Source of the DNA: Acidimicrobiales bacterium
GTDB lineage: Bacteria; Actinomycetota; Acidimicrobiia; Acidimicrobiales; UBA8592
Direction of reading: 5' to 3'
DNA length: 45,741 nucleotides
NCBI GenBank assembly: GCA_011523005.1
Contig: WTHU01000151.1
Coordinates: forward strand, 1-45,741
In this document: positions 24,862-32,842 of the stretch, piece after piece
How positions within the stretch are numbered: position 1 is the first letter of the stretch
How the letters are laid out: each line of letters begins with the position of its first letter
The notes under the pieces: generated by a model
The model's input: the letters and a program-made list of their open reading frames with translations, nothing else
The model's database searches: none
Told to the model about the DNA's origin: nothing
Translations under genes and position numbers: made by a program

Positions 24862-26250
24862 TCAACTCTCATTAATCTCAGTCGGATTCCAATAAGTCTG
24901 CTCTTTTTCATCGAGAAGAAGAGCATTGATCAATTCCACTCCCTGCATAAGAGAATGATCCTGATTAGAGACCTCGTATTTCCACCCACCAAAACGACCA
25001 CGCGAAAAGATATTGCGGGCTTCTAGCCGTGGAATGAAATCGTTAAGGATCTCGTCTCTTCCTAGGAAAGGTGTTGGATAGCCAAACGGCAAAAACTTCT
25101 TCCAGGTGCTCACCAATTTCGCGTCTTTAGGAAGAACTCCTATTGAATGTAGCCCTTGAATAGTGTCAGAAATCACGGTGGCGTGATTGACTTTTTTCCT
25201 TGCGGACTCAGAGATCTCACACATCAGTGACCATTGTCGCCCCGGTAACGGCACATTTTTAGGCGAGTAATTAGAAAACACTGTTGCCCGATAAAAAGGA
25301 ACATTATCCTCAGGAAAATACATCCAACATTTGGAACGTAGTTGCTCGGGTGTCGACCCTTCAATACCTAACCCAATCACATGGGTACTTGACCACTTAA
25401 ACTGCTCTAATTTGTCAAATGGGAAATCAGCTCTGATCTCGCCTCTCAATCTTTCTATAGTTACAGGCAAAGGCATTGTCGTTATCAACTTTCGGTACTT
25501 GAACTGTTGCCCATCTCCACAAGTGACGACTCGTTTCTCAGAATCAATTTCTTGAACCTCGGTATTGAGGACGATATTTTCCTCGGGCAGGCGACTCCCG
25601 AGCTCACTCCAAATCGTCCCTGTTCCACCTTCTGCAGGAAACCGAAAAACTGCGTTCGGACCCCAACTCTTGACATCGGCTTTTGCTTTAATGTTTCGTA
25701 GTACGTCACCTTTATTTATGGTTGCGACTCTTTCTCCCACCCAATTCGCAGCTAATTCGTGAGGAGGGTAGGCCCAAACTTTAAAGTTGTAAGGGCGCAT
25801 GAAAACATCTGCAATACCCTCTCCGAATGAAGCCACGATCCATTCATCAAAATCCATATCTGCCGTAGACGTCTCATTAGCTTTTAAACGATCTAATCCT
25901 GTAAGGCACTTTTCGAGATCTTTCTCAGGAAGTCTCCACATATTGTTTTGAAAAGGGTAAGGAATCCACTGATTCCGCATCCAAATCCAGGCCTCACGTT
26001 GATGTTCCAGCCAATTTTCTTTCAAGATGTCACTTAGAAGGTTATCGAAGTAGTCGTAATGCGAGAATAAAACATGCCCTCCTAAATCCCAAATAAATCC
26101 CTGCTCATCAACTACAGAAGATGCAAGCCCCCCAAGAGAACCTGATTTCTCAAGAAGAACCCAATCGCTTTGATTCAGCTCACATAACCGATGCGCAGCG
26201 CCTAATCCTGTCGGGCCACCTCCAATGATCACATACTCGGCGCTTTTCAT
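24862..26250 (-). CDS. FAD-dependent oxidoreductase, UDP-galactopyranose mutase / protoporphyrinogen-oxidase-like superfamily
   Basis: 462 residues. The N-terminal Rossmann motif is YVIIGGGPTGLGAAHRL, followed by LEKSGSLGGLASSVVD and WDLGGHVLFSH, the amine-oxidase/UGM-type FAD fold. IPYPFQNNMWRLP is reminiscent of UGM-like flavoproteins from polysaccharide loci, and PYNFKVWAYPPHELAANWVGE supports that branch. The ATG overlaps the GT2 stop by 4 bp (ATGA), so the two are translationally coupled. Both point to nucleotide-sugar or glycolipid chemistry. Because cpfC lies two genes upstream, a role in porphyrin oxidation (CgoX/HemY-like) is a real alternative, but the YPFQNN motif argues against it. 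Confidence 0.8.
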   Translation of the reverse strand: MKSAEYVIIGGGPTGLGAAHRLCELNQSDWVLLEKSGSLGGLASSVVDEQGFIWDLGGHVLFSHYDYFDNLLSDILKENWLEHQREAWIWMRNQWIPYPFQNNMWRLPEKDLEKCLTGLDRLKANETSTADMDFDEWIVASFGEGIADVFMRPYNFKVWAYPPHELAANWVGERVATINKGDVLRNIKAKADVKSWGPNAVFRFPAEGGTGTIWSELGSRLPEENIVLNTEVQEIDSEKRVVTCGDGQQFKYRKLITTMPLPVTIERLRGEIRADFPFDKLEQFKWSSTHVIGLGIEGSTPEQLRSKCWMYFPEDNVPFYRATVFSNYSPKNVPLPGRQWSLMCEISESARKKVNHATVISDTIQGLHSIGVLPKDAKLVSTWKKFLPFGYPTPFLGRDEILNDFIPRLEARNIFSRGRFGGWKYEVSNQDHSLMQGVELINALLLDEKEQTYWNPTEINES

Positions 26251-26960
26251 GGAAATACCTTAGATATCTTTATCAACTCCAACAAGGCTCGGCCCCCTTT
26301 ACGAACAGCACCAAGATTCGATAAGGAAGATTCACCAACTATTCGCTCGTTGAAAATAACAGGGCATTCTTCGACCTGATAATTCATTAAGGATAAAGCT
26401 CCTGATAGTGCAATATTTGGAGCAAACGTATCAGAGGGAATTTTTTCAAGGAGAATGGCAAGCGTTTCTGAGCGAATAAGTCTGAAAGGGATATTGACAT
26501 CACGAAGGTGGCACCGAAAAAGAACTTTTGTTGTGACTCTTGCAAAAAAAGTCACGAGCCGTCTGACAGTTGTTTGATCTCGGCCTTGACGCCATGCGAT
26601 AACTGCGTCTTGTCCCTGCCGTCTTGACCATAAAGCCGAAAATTGGTTTGGGCTAATTTCATTATCACTATCAGCCTGAAACACCCATTCAGCAATACCA
26701 ACGGCTCTTTTGTAACCAGCCAAAATCGTTGGCCCGTGCCCTTCGTTCTGTTTTATGATTAACTGAACATTCTGATTATCTCCATATCTTTCAACTATTG
26801 AAATAGTTGCGTCTGATGATCCATCATCGATAATAAGAATCTCATAATTTAGGTTTACTGAATCTAAAACATTAAGCCACTCATTGATGCATTCCCCTAT
26901 AAGTTTTTCCTCATTGAATACGGGAATAACGACAGCTACATCTTTAAGCAGCTTTGTCAT
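26247..26960 (-). CDS. Family 2 glycosyltransferase, polyprenol-phosphate hexose synthase (DPM1)-like
   Basis: 237 residues, one GT-A domain. It opens AVVIPVFNEEKLIGECI, has IIDDGSSDATISIVE (nucleotide-binding Asp pair) and the metal-binding DxD as QADSDNEI. A VNIPFRLIRSE segment and the short length without C-terminal membrane helices resemble dolichol/polyprenol-phosphate mannose or glucose synthases, which load a sugar onto a lipid carrier at the inner membrane face. It starts 2 nt after cpfC ends and overlaps the flavoprotein start by 4 bp. Such lipid-linked sugars are the usual donors of GT-C enzymes, three candidates for which lie immediately beyond the operon. Confidence 0.88.
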   Translation of the reverse strand: MTKLLKDVAVVIPVFNEEKLIGECINEWLNVLDSVNLNYEILIIDDGSSDATISIVERYGDNQNVQLIIKQNEGHGPTILAGYKRAVGIAEWVFQADSDNEISPNQFSALWSRRQGQDAVIAWRQGRDQTTVRRLVTFFARVTTKVLFRCHLRDVNIPFRLIRSETLAILLEKIPSDTFAPNIALSGALSLMNYQVEECPVIFNERIVGESSLSNLGAVRKGGRALLELIKISKVFP

Positions 26961-26962
26961 AG

Positions 26963-27973
26963 CTACCGTGAAGAAGGGCGTTTAGCGACTGAACAGCAAC
27001 CAGGTTGGCAGATCCAGGGCTCGCCAAATGCGACTAGAGGTGTCTGGTTGAGGATCTTTTCCTCAATAAGTTGTCCAAGCCCTGAGACAAAAGTGGGATG
27101 CACGCCTACGGTAGGGGTCCTAGTGACCTTCATGCCCAATGAACGGGCATGGTCCGCAGCTTCTGTATCCAAATCAAACATCACTTCCATGTGGTCAGAA
27201 ACAAACCCTATCGGAGCGATAATCACAGATTCCACTCCCTGTGCGGACAGAGAGTCAAGATGGTCGACAATATCTGGTTCTAGCCATGGAACCGTTGGTG
27301 GCCCGCTACGGCTCTGAAATACGAGATCCCATTCCATGTCGGGAGCCACAGCATCTACCAATTGAGAAGCGAAATCTCGTAGTTGCCATTGGTAGGGGTT
27401 CGTTTCCATCCAAGCTGACGGAATAGAGTGAGCAGTGAAAGCCAGATGAGTTTTTTGGATGGTGTCATTATCAATTTCTGAGATACTGCTTTTCAAACGC
27501 TGCACCATAGCCTCAAAGAAGCCAGGATGATTCCAGAAGAGACGAATCTTTTCTACAGAAAGGTCCTCAGTGTTCAACCCTTCTACGGCAAGATCAAGAT
27601 CTTCTTGATACTGTCTGCAGCCGGAATATGAACCGAACGCACTCGTCACTAGCGCTAAAACGTTTCGTTTCCCGTCGTTGTAGATATTTTGAAGAGCATC
27701 AGATATGTATGGATCCCAATTTCTGTTCCCAAAGTAGATAGGCAACTCAATATTGCGAGACTGAAGTTCTTCTTCCAAAGCAGCGATGAGGTCTCTATTT
27801 TGTTGATTGATTGGGCTGACTCCGCCAAATAACCCATACTGAGCTTGAACCTCCTCAAGGCGTTCCGCTGGGATATCTCTGCCGTTAGCTACGTTACGAA
27901 GGAACGGTTCCACATCCTCTGATGCTTCAGGACCGCCAAAGGACGTTAAGAGGATGCAGTCAAACTCTGTCAT
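26963..27973 (-). CDS. cpfC: Coproporphyrin/protoporphyrin ferrochelatase with probable [2Fe-2S] cluster
   Basis: 336 residues from ATG 27973, which overlaps the nei stop as ATGA; a longer frame to 28057 lies inside nei and is not used. Family marks: LLTSFGGPEASEDVEPFL, the catalytic His182 in FTAHSIPSAW and Glu263 in SDHMEVMFDLD. Cysteines C119 (SGCRQY) and C322, C326, C327 (WICQPGCC) match the one-plus-three pattern of [2Fe-2S] ligands in actinobacterial enzymes. It inserts ferrous iron into coproporphyrin III (actinobacterial route) or protoporphyrin IX. No other haem gene is in the window; it is wedged between a DNA glycosylase and glycan genes. Confidence 0.94.
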   Translation of the reverse strand: MTEFDCILLTSFGGPEASEDVEPFLRNVANGRDIPAERLEEVQAQYGLFGGVSPINQQNRDLIAALEEELQSRNIELPIYFGNRNWDPYISDALQNIYNDGKRNVLALVTSAFGSYSGCRQYQEDLDLAVEGLNTEDLSVEKIRLFWNHPGFFEAMVQRLKSSISEIDNDTIQKTHLAFTAHSIPSAWMETNPYQWQLRDFASQLVDAVAPDMEWDLVFQSRSGPPTVPWLEPDIVDHLDSLSAQGVESVIIAPIGFVSDHMEVMFDLDTEAADHARSLGMKVTRTPTVGVHPTFVSGLGQLIEEKILNQTPLVAFGEPWICQPGCCSVAKRPSSR

Positions 27974-28773
27974 GTTCTCTTTTGGCAATTGGGGCAATGC
28001 CAAATTGATCGTCCAGCAAGTTTTGATATAACGATTTCGTCCGGACAGCGGCGGCAATCTAGCCCTGCTCTTTTATATGCATATAAAGAGTTATTCCGTT
28101 TTTTGTTTTTAGCTTTGATAGTGCCTTTGTCCTCGTCCTGAATTGTTACGATTCTGTTGAGTTTTTTGCCCCTTCGAAGTAGGTCAACAGTCCATTTCCA
28201 CAATTCTTCAGCTTGATAATCATGAATTTTGTTACATGGTGTTTCAGGGTGAATCCCGCAAAGAAACAGCAGTTCAGCACGGTAAACGTTCCCGATGCCA
28301 GCGAGTAGGTTTTGGTCTAACAAAGCAGCTCCGATAGGCTTTTTGGACTCTCCGAGTCTTTTTTTGAACTTGTTCATGCCTCGTAGGCCGACCCGTAATG
28401 GGTCTGGGCCAAGCTTATTAATGACGTCTTGGAGATCATCTTCGGTGATTAATGCGCATGTCTGTGGTCCAGTCAAATGCCAAGCTGAGCTTTCGTGAAC
28501 GAGACGCAATCTGATGGTATCTCTCGGAGGATCGTCTCTGTCCACCTTCCGGAATTTACCGATAAGGCCTAGGTGGACATGAAGGATATTACCGTTTTCC
28601 CAATGACAAAAGAGGTGCTTTCCCCATGCCTCAGACTTAATCATCTGAATACCGTTTAACAAGGCAGCACTTTCGGCGAACCGTCCTTGGGGGGACGTAG
28701 CTTCGACTCTTTTGCTGACGAAATCTTTCCGTAAGTCAGCAGCTAATCGGTGGATCGTGTGTCCTTCAGGCAC
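27970..28773 (-). CDS. nei: Endonuclease VIII-like DNA glycosylase (Fpg/Nei family)
   Basis: 267 residues from GTG 28773. The frame extends to 28797, but only the GTG start gives the obligatory N-terminal (M)PEGHTIHRL with catalytic Pro2/Glu3; a TACCGT box 7 nt upstream agrees. The H2TH segment is LLAGIGNVYRAELLFLCGI, and a C-terminal zinc finger has CRRC and CPNC. PEGHTIHR is typical of the actinobacterial Nei1/Nei2 branch, which removes oxidised pyrimidines and cleaves AP sites. It heads a tightly coupled operon with cpfC, the GT2 and the flavoprotein, divergent from the membrane-protein pair at 28932. Confidence 0.93.
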   Translation of the reverse strand: MPEGHTIHRLAADLRKDFVSKRVEATSPQGRFAESAALLNGIQMIKSEAWGKHLFCHWENGNILHVHLGLIGKFRKVDRDDPPRDTIRLRLVHESSAWHLTGPQTCALITEDDLQDVINKLGPDPLRVGLRGMNKFKKRLGESKKPIGAALLDQNLLAGIGNVYRAELLFLCGIHPETPCNKIHDYQAEELWKWTVDLLRRGKKLNRIVTIQDEDKGTIKAKNKKRNNSLYAYKRAGLDCRRCPDEIVISKLAGRSIWHCPNCQKRT

Positions 28774-28780
28774 AATCCGA

Positions 28781-28786
28781 ACGGTA
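28781..28786 (-). promoter_or_regulatory. -10 box TACCGT, leaderless promoter of nei operon
   Basis: On the minus strand TACCGT is followed by 7 nt and then GTG 28773. It supports the start chosen from the catalytic N-terminal proline and implies leaderless transcription of the nei-cpfC-GT2-flavoprotein operon. Confidence 0.55.
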
Positions 28787-28895
28787 GCGTCTAACAACGA
28801 AACTTGCTACAGAAATCTTGAACTTCGGGACCTTTTACAATGCTTTCAAAGTGTTTTATCGCTTCACTAACTCTACTTGTGCAGTAAACTGACAG

Positions 28896-28916
28896 CCCTA
28901 AGACTCGGGCTTAGGG
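28896..28916. promoter_or_regulatory. 7-bp inverted repeat CCCTAAG/CTTAGGG in divergent intergenic region
   Basis: Perfect arms with a 7-nt spacer lie 15 bp upstream of the GTG at 28932. The position, between divergent genes and with no T-run, argues against a terminator and for an operator or a 5' leader hairpin of the GT-C-like pair. Inference only. Confidence 0.4.
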
Positions 28917-28931
28917 ACGAAGAGAGATTTT

Positions 28932-30866
28932 GTGAATTTTCTAACCGCTGTATTCATCTGCTCCATAGTATTGATTGGTTTCACGACAACATATTCAATC
29001 CAGAGTCGACTCTCTTTTGAAGAAAGAGTCATGTTTGGTGTTGTCTTGGGAGTGATTGAAGTATCCATTGTAGGTTTTCTTCTTTCGTGGGCTTTCTCCG
29101 TCAATCGGACAACTATTTTCATCTCTGTCGGAATCTTACTAAGCGTAAATTCTCTCATTGCCCTGAGACGTCGATCAGTTCTCGCCGCAGATTATGAAAG
29201 TCTGCTCATCCGTTGTAAGCGTAAATGGAATGACCCATTAAGCCCAAAAGTGCCGATCTTCCTCCTTGTCTCTAGCACCTTGCTAACGACGAGAATTATG
29301 CAAATTGCATATGACGGAACTGATAGCGGTGGCGTAGCGGTGTCCCACCTTTCTGTTTATGGTGACTGGTCAGCTCACCTTGCCTATGCTGCCTCATTTG
29401 CGTATAGCAATAATTTTCCTCCTGAATTACCAACTGCTGCCGGGGAGAGTTTCTCCTACCACTTCGGGGTTGATTGGTTCTCCGCCATGTTTGTTCCGTT
29501 GGGACTTGATCTCTTTTCCGCCATGCAAACATCAACCGTGCTTCTCGCCTCTGTCCTTCCTCCAATTCTCTTCTTCGGGTACAAAAGGTTTGTTACAAAT
29601 AACCGCGCGGCTGTATTCGCGCTCCTCATATTCCTGTTATCAGGAGGCACAGCAGCGTTCTTTAGATTCCTATTCCAAGACCTCCCTGAGGAGGGGCCAT
29701 CAATTCTCCTCAACTTGCCGAGAAGTTACGCATTCGACGGTTTTGACAGAAATTGGGTGGACAACGCAGTAACCGGATTCCTCTACCCCCAGCGCCCTAC
29801 CCTTGTCGGATTTTCAGCGCTAGTTATTGTGATTGTCCTACTTTGGGAGAATAGAAAACTAAAAATCACGAGTACGTACGTTTTCGCAGGAACTCTGGTA
29901 GGAGTCTTGCCAATCTTTCACATCTTTTCTTTCGGTGCGCTCCTTTTGCTGTCAACCTTTTGGGCGCTAACTACCATGAAAAGATACTGGTTGCGTTTCT
30001 TTGCCCCTGCGCTACTACTAGGGGTGCCGGTTTTAATATGGCAATGGCCAGATCGAGACGGCAGATCTTGGCATCAACTTTGGGTGTTAGGCAAATCCAC
30101 TTGGAACCTCCACGTCATTGATTTTTTGTGGTTCTGGTTACTCAATACCGGTCTAGTTATCCCAATCGCTGCTTTGGGGATAGTTCGCTCATCGCGCGAG
30201 ATCAAACGATTTGCAGTGCCTATTTTCGCGTTTCTGATAATTCCAAATATTGCAATCTGGCACTTCTGGATAGGGAATAATGCCAAATATGTCATACTGT
30301 TCCTGCTCCTTTCTGCGCCATTTATTGGAGAACAAATTGAGCTACTTCTCAAATCAGGGGGACTGCGGAAATCACTCTCAGTAGCGCTACTGATTTCTCT
30401 CATTTTCACAGGCTCTTTGGATGTATGGAGGGCAATGGATAAAACAACGGGTCCTTACCCTGTTGAGTACCTGACCGGTTCGGATGTGCTTCTAGGGGAA
30501 TGGATTCTCAAAAGCACTCCCACAGACGCCACATTCGCAAGCGCAAACACCAATGCACACCCTGTACGAGTCCTCACCGGGAGAAGCGTCGTCTCGGGCT
30601 CACCGGGGCGATTGAACGACCTTGGTGTCGATTGGTACTCCAGAGATCAAGACTTACGATCTATCTATCAATTACAAGAGGGTTATGGCGACCTTCTCGC
30701 ACGGTATCAGGTTACGCACCTCGTTCTTGGACCATTAGAAAAGCTTCACTATCGACTAACACCAGATTATGACCGACGGATAGAGGAGGAATTAATTCTT
30801 CACGGAGCGGAACTAGTCTACGATCGCGCAAACTATCAGGTATACGATGTGCAGGACTTGCAATGA
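28932..30866 (+). CDS. Large polytopic membrane protein, GT-C/DUF2298-like
   Basis: 644 residues with about a dozen hydrophobic segments from the first helix (FLTAVFICSIVLIGFTT) to about residue 515, then a C-terminal soluble part of about 130 residues. The first large extracytoplasmic loop has SVYGDWSAHLAYA and SYHFGVDWFSAM, an arrangement of acidic and aromatic residues like that of GT-C glycosyltransferases and YYY/DUF2298 proteins. The C-terminal domain (TGSDVLLGEWILKSTP, GRSVVSGSPGR) resembles the periplasmic ends of such enzymes. Start is GTG after AGAGAG. It overlaps the Agl23-like gene by 4 bp (ATGA), so they are coupled. A lipid-linked sugar transferase is likely; substrate unknown. 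Confidence 0.75.
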   Translation: MNFLTAVFICSIVLIGFTTTYSIQSRLSFEERVMFGVVLGVIEVSIVGFLLSWAFSVNRTTIFISVGILLSVNSLIALRRRSVLAADYESLLIRCKRKWNDPLSPKVPIFLLVSSTLLTTRIMQIAYDGTDSGGVAVSHLSVYGDWSAHLAYAASFAYSNNFPPELPTAAGESFSYHFGVDWFSAMFVPLGLDLFSAMQTSTVLLASVLPPILFFGYKRFVTNNRAAVFALLIFLLSGGTAAFFRFLFQDLPEEGPSILLNLPRSYAFDGFDRNWVDNAVTGFLYPQRPTLVGFSALVIVIVLLWENRKLKITSTYVFAGTLVGVLPIFHIFSFGALLLLSTFWALTTMKRYWLRFFAPALLLGVPVLIWQWPDRDGRSWHQLWVLGKSTWNLHVIDFLWFWLLNTGLVIPIAALGIVRSSREIKRFAVPIFAFLIIPNIAIWHFWIGNNAKYVILFLLLSAPFIGEQIELLLKSGGLRKSLSVALLISLIFTGSLDVWRAMDKTTGPYPVEYLTGSDVLLGEWILKSTPTDATFASANTNAHPVRVLTGRSVVSGSPGRLNDLGVDWYSRDQDLRSIYQLQEGYGDLLARYQVTHLVLGPLEKLHYRLTPDYDRRIEEELILHGAELVYDRANYQVYDVQDLQ

Positions 30867-32842
30867 TAATTCAACGCTTCACTCCACTTAAAGCAGCCAC
30901 TAAGCAGGTAAAGAGACTTATCTCACCATTGAGCATCATCGTGATTTTAGCAATCATCGCTTTAACGTTGCGACTGTTATTTCTAGGGGAAAGACCATTC
31001 CACCATGATGAAAGTCTTGATGCATGGTTCTCACTTCGATTCCTCAACGGAGAATACAACGGCTACGACCCCGTTTACCATGGACCGTTGCGGTTCTATC
31101 TCACTGCTGCAATATTCTGGCTATTTGGAATCACAGACATCACAGCACGACTACTAGCAGCAATAGCTGGCTTCATATTAGTTTTTGCCCCACTACTTTG
31201 GAGAAAACACATAGGAATCGTAGGAACCATAGGGGCGATGACACTAATCTCTATCAGTCCAACGATGGTTTATTTCTCGCGCTTTGGAAGAGAGGATTCG
31301 CTGTTTCTTTTACTCACAACAAGTTTCGTAATTCTTTTCATCGCATTCTTAATAAATCCTCAAGGATGGCATCCCACAGCGCTCTTCACAACAATTATCC
31401 TCAGCATGGCGATAAAAGAATCCATTCTTCTTGTGATCTTCCTCTTCGGTGTCCTCACCCTCTTCCTCTCCCTCCAAGAAAGCCTTTCACGCATCAAAAA
31501 AGGAACACTAGAACGATTTCCGTTACTAAGCTCGCTACTCATTCCAGGATTCGGACTGCTCTCACTAACACTCACATTGATCTGGGTAGGGGACAGCGGA
31601 GGCAATGGGACGATAATCAAAATAGCTTGTTACTGCGGATTTTTGCTACTGGTAATCATAGGAATGAGGGTTATCCCGAGTACCGAAAAACATCATCAAC
31701 CAGAAATTTCCATAATAAAGTCACTGCGAGAACCGAACCTAAAGCAATGGAGTATCTCACTCGCTATCGCCGGCATCTCATTCGTCGCATTATTCTCACA
31801 GTTCTTTACCAACTTTTCTGGACCCAATACGACAAGTGCACCGCATAGTGCGCTTCGTAATGGCCTCACCGCCGGATTTCAATATTGGTCAAACCAGCAA
31901 AGCACAGGAGCAAGAGGAGACTCACGCTGGCATTACTACCTCTCAATGTTAATCGCATACGAATGGGTCATACTCTTCATTGCTCTATTTGGGGTCTGGA
32001 AAATTATTCAACAACCCACCCTCTTCAACCAAACGATCATGTGGTGGGCTCTCGGTGGACTCATTGTCTACTCGTGGGCAGCAGAACGCATGCCCTGGCT
32101 CATCATCCATATTCTTTTGCCCACCATTATCATCGCAGGACTAGGCATTCAGCACATATGGGAAACAGTCTCCACGCAAAAGAAAAGAAAACAAATCGCA
32201 TGTTCCGCAGCATTAGTTCTCTTAATTTTCGTAGCTTTTCAATCCATTAAAACCAACTTTGACGACCCCGGAGAACCTAACGAGCTGCTGGTTCAAGCCG
32301 GACAAGCAACACCAGAAGTTGTTGCATGGACCAATCAGATCTTCGACCTTAATAGAGTTTTCTATGCAGAAAACGAAGAGCACTTATCAGTCCAAATAGA
32401 TAGCGACATCTTCTGGCCATACGGGTGGTACCTTCGAGATTTCCCCACATCCACATACGCAAAAATTACTGTCGGTAACACGGCAACACTGTCAGCATCT
32501 CCAGACATTATTTTTCTACCCCAATGGGACCGAGACCTAGCGCAAAACTTAGTAGATGAATACGCTATTTTTCCCTACAACCATCGATGGTGGTGGGTTC
32601 CTCAATACGACGCTGGGCTTTCAAATCTCGCGGATACTCAAACCTTGCTAACGAACTGGGGGAAATGGATGTGGAACCGGACGCCTTGGCAAAACATTCA
32701 AGGCAACCCAAACGGATGCCCGTCAGCGCTGGCCGGACATGTCTACATCAAAGAATCAGTTTTATCGCTAGCACAGAAAACGGAAGTTTGGAATAGTCCA
32801 CACCTTACTCCATCACTAATTCAAGGAGGCAGCCTCTGTTAA
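30863..32842 (+). CDS. Agl23-like GT-C membrane protein (TIGR03663-type, flippase-activity-associated)
   Basis: 659 residues with roughly a dozen transmembrane helices followed by a periplasmic tail. The first outer loop carries GERPFHHDESLDAWFSLRF (D49/E50 of the GT-C catalytic type) and YDPVYHGPLRFYL, the hallmark stretch of the Agl23-like family found in archaea and Chloroflexi. SPTMVYFSRFGREDSLFLLL is a second family-like segment. These proteins are thought to transfer sugars from polyprenol carriers in cell-surface glycosylation. Its start overlaps the previous gene by 4 bp. Its 3' end overlaps the convergent giant DUF2298 gene by 27 bp. Confidence 0.85.
   Translation: MIIQRFTPLKAATKQVKRLISPLSIIVILAIIALTLRLLFLGERPFHHDESLDAWFSLRFLNGEYNGYDPVYHGPLRFYLTAAIFWLFGITDITARLLAAIAGFILVFAPLLWRKHIGIVGTIGAMTLISISPTMVYFSRFGREDSLFLLLTTSFVILFIAFLINPQGWHPTALFTTIILSMAIKESILLVIFLFGVLTLFLSLQESLSRIKKGTLERFPLLSSLLIPGFGLLSLTLTLIWVGDSGGNGTIIKIACYCGFLLLVIIGMRVIPSTEKHHQPEISIIKSLREPNLKQWSISLAIAGISFVALFSQFFTNFSGPNTTSAPHSALRNGLTAGFQYWSNQQSTGARGDSRWHYYLSMLIAYEWVILFIALFGVWKIIQQPTLFNQTIMWWALGGLIVYSWAAERMPWLIIHILLPTIIIAGLGIQHIWETVSTQKKRKQIACSAALVLLIFVAFQSIKTNFDDPGEPNELLVQAGQATPEVVAWTNQIFDLNRVFYAENEEHLSVQIDSDIFWPYGWYLRDFPTSTYAKITVGNTATLSASPDIIFLPQWDRDLAQNLVDEYAIFPYNHRWWWVPQYDAGLSNLADTQTLLTNWGKWMWNRTPWQNIQGNPNGCPSALAGHVYIKESVLSLAQKTEVWNSPHLTPSLIQGGSLC

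Noticed and set aside
27974-28057. N-terminal extension of the ferrochelatase frame
   Set aside because: It lies within nei in another frame; the ATGA overlap at 27970-27973 and the family N-terminus fix the start at 27973.
31024-31848. 274-codon frame inside the Agl23-like gene
   Set aside because: His/Arg/Asn-rich shifted frame of a protein with strong family motifs; no independent support.
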